Shown here: one piece after another, positions 42,301 through 54,300 of the stretch
How the letters are laid out: every line of letters begins with the position of its first letter
Numbering within the stretch: the stretch's first letter is position 1
NCBI GenBank assembly: GCA_013397435.1
Contig: VZRG01002001.1
Span: 68,318-132,317 of the forward strand
Length of the DNA: 64,000 bases
Reading direction: 5' to 3'
DNA from: Erythrocercus mccallii
Lineage: Eukaryota > Chordata > Aves > Passeriformes > Dicruridae
Translations under genes and position numbers: made by a program
The notes under the pieces: model-generated
Told to the model about the DNA's origin: nothing
The model's input: the letters and a program-made list of their open reading frames with translations, nothing else
Databases searched by the model: none

Positions 42301-45300
42301 CTCTCCTACATTTCCTCTGGCCAGCACTGTTACACCCAATACTCATGTCCCTCAACTAAGATGAAAAGGTGAAATGATCATAACTTATTTAGACATTCCT
42401 CATATGGAAACTATTACATACCTTTGCATCACTCCTGACTCCTCTCCCTGTATCTTCTCCATTTACTAAACTTTCCACCAAGATGATCAAAGGCTCCAGA
42501 CAAACAAAATATAGTTATGGATTTACTGTATTGTGCCTGCAAGATGCATTGTGATCCATTTTTCAGACCACTTGCAGAAACTCAGAGACAATCACTGCCT
42601 TTGCCACACAAATTTAATCCTTGGTCTAAACTTGATCCTTGGTTTATGCCATTTTCAGATTTAAACACTCCTCTATTCCTGAAAGGGCAGGACAGAGGCA
42701 AGCAATAAGAGGAAGAGTTCATTAACAAGAATTATGCATAGGCTCTAAGAAACTTTAAAGCAATATAATAAAAACAAAGCATGCCCAGCACAAGGAGGCC
42801 CGATCTAAAGCAGCAGACCATGTGATTCTCTTAAACGACAGAGCCCTACTTTCCTTTTTAGATAAAGTTGCTGCTGTCACAGATTAGTCTAAGACATAAG
42901 CCCTGAATGACCTAACAAGACTTTTTATTTCATGCACTTGGAAAAAAGAAAAATAACTTGGTTTTGCCTGGGAGTGGAATGGCAAATCTGGAAGAAAGAA
43001 AAATAAAAACTACTACAGTACATAGCACTGCTGAGCAAAAGTATGTAAGTAAAACCCAGCTCATCACCGTTCCCAGAAATAAAACTCATCTATAACAGAC
43101 TGTGGGTTCCAATACAGCTCCATCCATAGTGGTTTCCTCACATTTCCTTTTCTGCTTGTTGCTTACTCTTTCCTGCCTTCTAGGTAAGTTCTGGGAAAAC
43201 AGATACAAGGACGACTTCCAAGTGACAAGAATTTTGCACGTACGAAGAAAAACATTAGCACTAATAATTTTCATCCACTAAGAAATAACTTGAAGAAATC
43301 CTAAGCATGTATGCCAATATCAACAGACACATGGCAAAATAAATTAATACAACACTGTGGAAATTCTGTAGAGAACAGCAAAACAGTCAAGATGTCTGAA
43401 GTAAACAGCCACCAAGATCTTTACATACATTGTTCTATGAACAAGTTCTATGTTCTATGTACAAGTTCTACGAAATTGTCATAAGAAACAGAAAAGAATC
43501 CAAACTTCCCAATTCACTTCACTGTACAAACAGGAATTATATTTCCACACATTAACCGACATTCAGGAGAAGGGCTCCCTCTTCTGACAACACTTTGACC
43601 AAACTGCAGAACTTGTAGGCTGTGCTGTTCCAGAAAAAAATCTTGGCTTGCATACGTGATATTTATTTCCTATTAGTTAAGAAAGCTGAGAGGGTTTTCC
43701 TCTTAACGTAAAATAAACCTAAGCCAAATAAACTGGTAATTACTGTCATTATAAGAAAATTTACTTGAATCTTACAAAGTAGTTTTTGATAGCACATTTT
43801 GATTGTATAACTTGCAAGGAACTACCTAAAATAGGAAGCCCAATGCAAGACTGATATGACAATATTGAAGAGATTTTAATAGATGAGGTGAGCTGTGTCC
43901 ACAATCAGAAGATAAAATAACAAATGGCACTTTATAACCAAACACAGACCTATTGAAGTGATACCTGAATAATCCTCAAAACAGACACCACTAGATTTAC
44001 GCACAGAGCTCCCTTCTAAATCAGACTACAATATCCTTGGTTAAGCAGGCACTGAAAGTCAATAGTGCCCAATGATATAAATATATATCTGACAGTCACA
44101 GACTCTGGTTTAATCTTTTTCTTTCAATATATATGTGTGACCACATCTCCTTCTGTTGAACTGCTGCCAAATGAATCAGCCTTTGGGCTGATTACTCAAG
44201 CCAGCTTTCCTTTTAATCAACCCCCTCAGCCTTGAGTGGGCAAACCTGAAACAGCTCCTCTGTACCCTCAATAAACAAGAAAATACACAGGCCAGTGGTA
44301 AGCCTTTAATCATTAACTTGCAAATACAGTAAATTCAAAAGCAGTACAGCCAGTATACTTAGGTCATTTCCACAGAGGATGTCAACTCTCACACAAGAGC
44401 TGCTCACTTAGACTGCAAGCATTCTTTGAAAGCAGATACCTTGTTAATTTACAAAACTTGTAAAGTTCATACATCTGTTTACAATACAAAAATTCAAGCA
44501 TTTCTCTGCAAAATCTATCCCTGTTCACTAAACTTGATACATTCATCAAAGCAAGCCAGGGCTTGCTTTTGCTCCTGTGGTCTACAAGGGGCAACTCTGT
44601 CATAAGCTCTTCACAGTTTCTTATTTAAAATACTGCTGCACACTCTTTTAACTGGGTTGAAAATCTGTGTATGAAACAGATCTCCTCCCTTCATCTGAGA
44701 ACCACACAAATAAATCATCATTCCCAGGATACAGAATTTTCCTTTTCATCCTCATGAAAGATTGATGCCCAATCCCTAGTTTATTTCCCTATTGTTCCCT
44801 CTCCTCTGGAGACAGCTGATATTACTTACGCTCTCTGGCTGATGATCTCTGAACCTAATCACACAGAGCTGCCAAAATCCCAAATGTACAGTGTGAGCAC
44901 ATCAGGACAAACTCAGTTGTGCTTGTAGCAATATGATGCAAATCTGGTATGTTCCTGAGTCAGATTTTTAACTGAACAGCACTTGTACTTTAAAACATTC
45001 TGATTTAAGCATATATACTCCAGTAACACACGAGTGAACTGAACAGGCAATGTTAATTTTGCTTAGCAGGAGAGTCAGTAGGAGCAGAGACTGACTGTCC
45101 ACAGCCTCCACCACGGAGTCATGGCAGCGACCCCAGAGATGAGAGGGGGGACCACTAAATCTGCAAGATGGGTGAGCACTGCAGCTCTCATGGCTTGCAA
45201 GTATGATACCACTGGGATTTTTATAGGTGCCTTTCGTCAGTAGTAATAATAATACTGTGCTGCATGCAAAAGAAAATTCATCCTGTGAAAGAGCAGTCCC

Positions 45301-48300
45301 CACATGCAATGGAGACAGCAACAGAGAGAAAAGAACAGCTCCTCTGATCACATGGACTAAGCAGACATCTATTTATATATAACGAACAAAATTCACTTCA
45401 GATCAAATTCAGTTTCCACTGAGTTTTAATAGAGCTTAGCAAGTCCCTCCCAAGAAAACAAGCACATGTGTTTTAGAAGTACTTCTGAAGTGTTGAAGAA
45501 AAACACAATTTCTACTGCATCTCATTTAATTTTCATTATGCTTTAATTAACATGGTTTCTGATTGTCAACCAGGATGTACATTAATAATAGTCCAACTTG
45601 CATTTGAGACCTACTATTCATTTCTCTTTTCCCCCCATGGAAGTGTTAAGACCTAATATCTGAAGCCATAAAACCCACCCCAATCTTTCAAAGGCTCTAC
45701 AGTTTAAATTCACCACCTCACCAAATAGCAAAATTTTCCTGCTATACCAGCAAAGCACAGTCTATACAAACACCACTGCAATATAACGAAGTTTTACAAA
45801 AAAGGAAAAAAAGACCAACACTTTTTAAAACAACAAAAAAATACACTGTAAACATTAATATAATTTCTTAATAAATGTGGCTGTCATAAAACAGGAAAAG
45901 ACCATTTCTCACCTTACCTTCTCAGGAAGCTTAGATATTACTGAAGAACCCAAATTACAAGTATAAAATTTAAAATTAAGCCAGTTTATAAAGTGTAATT
46001 ATTGTTTCAGCTGAAGTTACCAGCTAAATAACTACTCACATCTGACAATTAGAAACGGAAATAAAGTCGAAAGTATTGAGACATGTAGGCAAAATAGTCA
46101 CTTTTATATTACCTTTCTTCTTATTTTAAATCTTTTTTTTACCTTCTCACAGAAGTCAGTAAGAGCTGTGAAGTCCCATTTCTTGGAATAAGCAATGTTG
46201 TACCTCAATATGGCCTCCTAAGGGAGAAGCACAACAAAACAGAGCTTAGAGATAATTATTGGAAGAAAAACCATTTTGGGAGATTTCCTTGTTGAAGGAA
46301 CAGCACCATCTGGTGGCTAAAACCTGTCACAGAGCCTACCAAAATCCATAACACTTAATTTGCTTTATTAATATAGAGTAAATCCTTGATAATGAACCCT
46401 CTATTTTGGGTTTAGCAATGAATAAGCTTCAGTCCATGGGGTTTTTTCTCCTAACACAAAACAAGGCATATCTCCCAACAAACAACATAAATGTTCCCCA
46501 TCCCACACTTGCTCTTGTTCATGGTACCAATAGAAAGTACTTAAGGTATAAAAGTAATATAGTAGAAGTTGTACCAGTTCTGGAACCTAAAGAATCAGAA
46601 CCACAACAAAATTAAATAGACCCTTTACAACAACATTACCCTTAAAAATTCACAAGAAAAAAAATACCACATAAAATAATAGTGTAAATCTCCTCAGTTC
46701 CTGGGGAAGCTCTATTTGTTAATTTAAAGTTTATCTATGGCTTTTGCATCCTCCTTCTTCCCTGCCTTACAGGTATACCTTAAATTACATTATTCTTCAC
46801 CAAAAAAATGTAATGGGAACTCTAAGCTGCTCCGAATCAATATTCATGTTACTATAAGACTTTGTGTCAACATAACTGTAAGAGTTATCAAAACAACATT
46901 ACTCTCCAAAATCTACAGATTTTTGTCAGCAGCTTGAATTGTGATTTTAGTGGAGTGAACTGATGCAAAGAGTTACTATTTGCAAACTATTTCCCAAACT
47001 CATCTGTGCATCCCCGACCATCTGGCTACACAAAACCCTCACGCTATGTTTACCACAGACTATACTGCTGGACAAACAGTTTTGTGTAGACTTTAAAAGG
47101 GCAATTCATTTAAATAATCTGAATAAATGCACTGGTAACACTTAGTACTGATTAAGAATCTTCATTCTTTAGGAAATCCCTTGAACAGCAGAGACTTTTT
47201 TATAATTAATTTTTCTAAGTCATTCAACAACAGAACCAATAAACAACCTGAATGTATTTATATGCATATAGACTTGACTTCAAACTGACAGGCTTACCTT
47301 CAAATCATGTGAGCAGGTAAATTTGTTAAGTAAGGCAGTTTGGATTAGTTCCCATCGACTTCCAGCAGTTCTATCTCCATTCTTTAAAGTAAAAGCCCAA
47401 AACAAAGTCAAATTAAGTTATTCAAAACATAAAGACACATTTATTGTCATCTGTAAAACAGGTAAGTGAAAAGAGTGAGTATATTTAATAGAGGCTATAA
47501 GAATTCTTTGTTTCTGAGTCAGGTATCAATAACCATTGTGAAGTTTTTACTACAGTACATGCTGATTATATTCTCCCCAGTCTGAAGTATTTCAGTGGGT
47601 ATGTTTAAGTCTTAAGCAGTGACAAGAAATACCAGACCAACAAAGCATGCAGGACTAATCTCTGCAATTGTTTTAGCAGAACAACAGTCAGATACGCCTC
47701 ACTATCAGTAATACCTGACACAGTATTATAATCAAACTGTGCTTACAAATTCATTCACATCTGTTGAAATTGCAAATTGCTTCACACACACAAAATACAT
47801 AACATATAAATACGTAAGTAAATAAATACATCGTTTAAAAGGAGTTCAAGTTTACACTCCATGTAAGTATAGAAATACATATATCATCAAATCAATGGCT
47901 AAGCAAAATAATTACCAGGAGAAAAAAAAGTCTTCTGCTCTGTCTGACCCAAAATCCAGTTTTTCAGACTTGATTTTCTAATTCCATAGTCAGTCTGACA
48001 ATTGAGCAAATGCAGTAAACTGAAAACTCATCTATGTGGAAACAAACTTATTTGATCACACAACTGTAAATACTTAATCTTACCTCATCCTCTACAGGGT
48101 ATAAATTTTGTTCTGAGCAGGGCATTTTAACATGTTTGTTGTCCCACAAATCTTTGTAGTGAGTTGGAAAAGGTTTAGGTACCTCTCCTTCCCTCAGAAG
48201 ATCTACCTGTAACACAGAAGGACAGGGGAAAAATATATTGGACTCTACTTTCAAGTTTTTAAATGGAAGAAATAAAAAATAAGCAAAAATACAGTTTAAA

Positions 48301-51300
48301 AGCTCTCATCTACAGCCATCCTTTTTGGAAAGGGGAAACCTACAAACTGACCACATGATAGTTAGCTACTCAGAAAAAAATCCACCTGTCTTAACATTGT
48401 AGTGTTGAAAAGAATGCCATCCTAACACACTCAAAGATAATATATTCAATTACTATATATCCAACCACCAGCTAAAAATTTCCTTATTTATCAATTTAAG
48501 TATCTACATGTTTTCATCCAAGTATATTCAAAATGTAGTTACAAATGTAACCATAGTCATGTGCCGAAATAGTATTTTTAACCTAACACTGAAAAGGATG
48601 AGGAATCATTATAGATAGAGCAATATCTCAAGTTTACTCCACAGAACATCAGGAAAGTAAAAAAAAAGAACATCACACTCTTAATTTGCTATTCAGCCCT
48701 CTAGCAGCACTAAGTGCCTCAGAATATGTATTTAAACTCAATGTGCCTTTCTTTCAGTTGGGATTTATCCATCACCCCGTAGTTTTCTGGTTACATTTTG
48801 TTTCAACAATAATTGGATTGTATCCTGCACCAAAGGCTTAAAGGAAAATTTATCAGATTTAATGTAAAATGCAGTGGTAAAATTACAAGAAACTCTGCTT
48901 CATTCTTCTTATTTTCTGTATCTTGACTGTCTTGAGTCTTTTGTATGTCTTGAACCCAAACTAGAATCACATTAAAATGAAAACATAGCATGAAAATGTA
49001 GGAAATACCAATTTTACTTGCAGACATATTTAAACTCCCAAACTTTACAACTAAGTCAAGGAAGCACTCACAATCCCCCGACAAAACAAAATACTTGCCC
49101 CAAACAAGAGAGAGGCAGCAAAACCATTATTATGTGTCTTCTGGATCTTAATATCCTAATTCTATGCACCAGAATAGCCAATTTCCAGGAAAATCAGTTG
49201 CCAATTTTCAGGAAAATCAGTCCACTTGCAACAAATGGCAAGAAATAGTACAAGCAGGATGTCAAAATGTAAAACTAACAGGTGGCATTTCACATTACTG
49301 AACACTTGAAGCAGAACTTAGACGTGAGGCAATGCAGTGCATTACTGTACCCTGACGGTCACGGTGTGGCTGGCTGAGGGTCGCAGGTGAGGCAGGCGGG
49401 CCCCACACACCGGCATCCTTCTCATCTCTTCAATCGGCGTTCCAAACCATTTCTTGTTGCTTGGCAGAGGAGGCGGTGTGTACTTAGCAACCTTCCTTCC
49501 TGGCCGCTGGGGTTTGAATTCACACTTCTCTTTCCTGCTGTTAAAATACAACGCATTGAAACATTTTATTTCCACCGAAAAAACTGATAGGTACATACAC
49601 AAACCTCCACAGGGTTACAGTAATAGCAGTCAGTTTATTTGCCAGCCTTTGCTGTGGCCTCAGGCCAAAGCTTTATTTGGAGAGAACTCCCACCACCACT
49701 AACCTTCCCCTACCCAAGACACACAAGTACATGTCTACCAAAACACTCTTCTCTACAGGCTGACAAAACCCTTCACAGAACTGCAGTGGGTTAGCAAAGC
49801 AGGGTATTCCTCTGCAGAGCCACGCTCCTTCCCAACAGGATCTGTTAATCCACGGACAATGGCCCAGTAAAGATGTGCAAAACTTCCTTCTTGCCCTACT
49901 TGGAGGACTTAAGTCAAAGAATTGCATGTTACACCAAAATACAGAGTCCTTTTGTTTCTGTTCAGTCCTTAGATGCTTATTCACTTTCTCAGCTGCCACT
50001 GAAATCTAAGGTCTTCAGAGCAGAGATTATCCTTTCGACCTTCCACAACACCTGGCATGCAAGAGCCCTGTGACATGCTCAGAGCTCCTGTTTCCATTGC
50101 TGCAGTGTAATCACCAGTCCTTCTCTCTCCCAAATTATGAATACAGCCAAACAAAAAAACCCCCACCCAAACCCAAAAACATCAACAAAAAAACCCAAAC
50201 ATCTCTACAACTGCTCTCAAAAGTGAATTTTTCCATGTCTATCTCAATTAAAGCACCAATAGCATTGACAGTTCAACAAAACAGATTCACAACTTTTGAC
50301 AGATCAAACTAATAAGAATTCTAAGAATTGCACTGGACAAACATATCCTTCAAAAACCCCGCAAACAGCCCCATTAAAAGTAAGCTATTTTAATCTTACA
50401 TCACTTGTCTTTGTATCTTAAAACACATTTTGCAAAACTCTTTGTACAATCCAGCCTCTGAAATTCTATCACCAAAGAGGAACTCTTTGCATGAAAAAAA
50501 CAGATGAAGCGGCAGACAGAATGCTACCTTTTCTCCTCAACTTTAGGTATCCTCATGAAGTGAGAAGTGATTTTGGAGTCTCTCTTCACACCCTGTTTTG
50601 CACCTTTGCATTCTGATGATGGAGCAGGAGAGATCCCAAGTGCCTTTGTACGCAGACTGTCGTCTTTAACAGAATTATCTACTTCCTCAAAGCTCTCACA
50701 GCCCTTGGCAGAAAAACGTGATTTCCTTGACTCCAATTCAGCATCCCCATATTGAATTCTAAAAGATTTGTTTACAGGTTTTGACATATTGATCTCCTCT
50801 CGTTCATCCAGAAATGGGCTTGTTTCTTCATCGGCCTCTGACCCATGGCAGCTATTTTTAGAATTATCCACATCCATTGGTGACTCTGGTTCACTTTCTT
50901 TCTCAAAAGCAGGCGAGTCCCCTGAACTGCTCTGACATTTGCTCAGTTTCCCAGGACCTCCAAGATCAGATATACAGGCATCACAACCAGCATCTGAAAG
51001 TGGACTTTCTGGAACTACATCCCCTTCCTCCTGCTCACCCATTAAACTGATAGAATTGCAACTCTTCTGCTTCTGTGAATTGCATGAAGCCACTTGTCCA
51101 TCTGCCTCGACATCTTCTGAGGAAGGTTTTGAATTTCCTGTTTTTGAAGCCCGGCCTGTTGATAACTTCCTCTGAGTCCAAGTGGCATTGGTTTCTTCAC
51201 AGCCTCTCTGCTTGCCAGCTTTGTGCATCTGATCAATGTTGGCATTTTTAAAGAGGTCTGCAGACTGCAGGCCCTTCACAGGATCTGTATCTAAGACTGC

Positions 51301-54300
51301 ATCTTTTTCCTCAGCCTCCCAGTTATACATGCTGCCTGTCTGAGGCAAATTTACTTGTTTTGCACCAACATCCACAGGTATTTTTGCATAATTTTGCTGA
51401 CTAGTATTCTCTAGCTTTTTCACATCATGCTCACAAAAGTTCTCTTTTTTAATGGAAGTCATCTTAGGATTTGCTTCAGTACTGTTATTAATTTTGCTGT
51501 GTAAGCTGTGGAAGAGAAGAGAATTCAGTGTCTTACTTCCGAATGAGATTTCTGTACATTATTTTTTAAGGAACAATGATAAACAACAGAACGTACAGAT
51601 TTTACCCACTTTATTCTGTAAGTGAGCACTAACAGGAGCAACAGGTTTTACCACATTGAGGACTGTAGCTTACTAGCAACCTATTTCCATTTAAAGGCTC
51701 CAAGGATGATCAATCAGCTGCTTACCTCAGGAATCTATTCCAGTCATTCACTATACTTATCTTCAAATCTAAACATTATGATGCTATTATTTATCTATTT
51801 TCTCCAGATGAAAATAAATTAGAAGTTGTGATAAAGTCCTCTATAACTTTCATTTTTATCCATTAAATACAGCGAGTAAGGAAATCCTTGGTTTAACAGC
51901 CATTCCCTCAGAGCTACAAATTCATCAAAGAAAAAGAGGGCACAGCAGTCCATAGTCTCCTATTACTCCCCTACTTTCATAAACAGCCCTTGACTTCAAA
52001 AAAACTCCATACAAAAGCTCAAGTCTAAAATATATTTCAAACTGATAATAACAACTGAAAGATACATTAAATGACAACTGAAAGATACAATAAATCAGGA
52101 GGTTTTTAAGGGATAAACAACCTGATTAGACTTTGTGTAAGGCAGGGCAGGATAGAAACATATCCTAATGGTTACACAAGGAAATGAAGTGAGTTCTGTA
52201 TGACCAGATGTCAGAAAGTCATTTCACATTTACATACTAATTTATGTGTCATTGTATCAATAAAGAACATTACTTAGAGGACACATGAATATTAAAAAAC
52301 AACCTGATTAGTCTTGGTGAATACACCACTCTGAACAGTATCTTCTCCTGAATGTATTGTTACAACACTGTATGCTCCCAATGCAAACTGAGCACACCAA
52401 ACTCTGTATGTCTGGTCACTGCCCGGCTTCCCATTTACCTTAAATAGGAAAATATACATTTACCATGCCATCCTAAATTCAGCCACTGAACATTTTAATA
52501 GACTACAGATTACTGAAGGCATTAACTTTCTCCGTGAATGGTAACAGATCCTCTTCTAAAAGACCACTCAGGATAAGGAGAGATGACTGCTTGGAACTTC
52601 ATCTACAGGATTATTATTTGAAAACAAAAGGCTTTTAGAGGACTTTATTTCACTATTATTTAACTTCCCATGTATGCATTTATTCCTGCAAATTTTGATG
52701 CTTAAAAATGAGAGTTATGATACTGCTGCCATGTCAATGACTCTTTAAAGGTATTGAAAATATCTGTTGCCAACTTGAGAAATTAAATCTAACACAAAGA
52801 CAATTTTAAATTAAAATTGTGCTGTTACTGCAACAGAAAGGCACATGAAATGTTAACAACAAATCTGCTTCTTAAAGTTGCCTAGACTAATCAGTCAGTA
52901 GGGATTGAAAAGGGCATTGAAGTGCAATACTCTAAAGAAAATTTTAAAAAATAAAATATTTCATTCCCACCTTCAGAATCCTCTTAACATCCTTGATTTA
53001 GTGGAACCTGTAAGCCTGTAATTAGCCCTGCATAATTCTGTATTAATCATTATCACAAGCTCTCCCAGATATTTTTAGCACTGCTATGGACTTTGATCTC
53101 TATTTATTAGCAAACATCAAAGAAAAATGAACCAGCACACTTACAACTGCAACTACAGAAAAATAATATCTGATATTCCTCTGCACCAGACAGTTAAATT
53201 CTTTGGAGTATAACTTTAATGCAGCCTTGCAATCACTTCTCCTGACAGACCACATTAGCCAAAAATATCAAACTTTATCTGATACCATTCAGCAGCAAAA
53301 ATTTGTAACATCTTTCATAAAAAAAATCTCAATGCACATTCGAGCATCTGTAAATTCTGGCTGTAATTAAATCAAGCTGCATATGTTTAAACTACAATTA
53401 CAGTCCAATGAGACAAACCAAAACAGATTTTTGTCTGTAAAAAACCAACAGAACAGTCAATTTGTTGCAGGACTACCAGTGCAAATCTGCAACTGTTAGT
53501 GCTCTATGGTAAACAAAAGTGAAAGCAGAACTTGTCCAAAGACATAGTCTGATATTACAACTAAATTGATCCCATGTTGGGCTACCTCTGGAAGCAGCAC
53601 TCTCACTTTGCCTTCCCTTGCTCCAGGTTCCCATCTTTTGTTTTGCATGAGCAGATGTATTTATTCACCTAAACAGTGACATGCTTCAGGAATCTATGTC
53701 AGCAATAAGTTTGGGCTTGGGTGTTTGGAGGGGATGGGTGGGGGACTAGTTAGCTGTTTGTAGGGAAGGTATCTACCACTACCTACTCAAGAGGTAGTGC
53801 CAAGGTAAGGAAAGCAGCAGAAATGGGGCTGCCTCCATTCAGCCAGCTGTACTGGCAACCTGCACTTCTAGCTCCCACCAGGCCCCCTCAAAGAACACAA
53901 CTTTTGAAAAGGTTTATGTTGTGCTTTTTACCTTTTGGACTCCGTTGTCTTGGGTCCTTTATTCTCCAGCCAACTGGTAATTGTCTGCTGTTTACAAACT
54001 GAAAAACCACAGATCACTGTTATTACAGGAAACATGATAAAACTGCAACATCATTGCATATGAAAAAGATAACTTGTACTGGGTGAAGATAAGAACACCT
54101 CCAATTAAGCCCTCATTAGCATCTCTACTACAGAGAGCATCCAGACACTAGCAGTATTAAAACTACATGTGATGCAATATTTAATTTGCATCAGTCAACA
54201 GATGATGGTTTTGTAATAATGTTTATAAATTCCAGGTATGGTGCATGGTGGGATTTGTTTCATCCAATCTTTTTTTAAAATATAGTTAAAGGGTTAAAAA

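Larger units (their letters stand above)
30982..46142 (-). other. PARG intron 7 (15.2 kb)
   Basis: The largest intron of the window. It contains the orphan ORF at 40578-40835, the C10 run, and AT-rich sequence with no CR1 or SINE that I can recognise. The stretch 35270-35560 is compositionally even and might be a regulatory element. The 127-codon minus-strand frame at 44968-45351 begins like a signal peptide but then loses any pattern. Confidence 0.8.

Noticed and set aside
44968..45351. 127-codon minus-strand frame starting like a signal peptide
   Set aside because: The leucine-rich start is followed by sequence without domain or repeat pattern, no exon-like splice sites in frame, and no recognised relative.
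46406..46615. 69-codon plus-strand frame in PARG intron 6
   Set aside because: No hydrophobic, domain or repeat pattern and no recognised family; start context is weak and it is likely chance.
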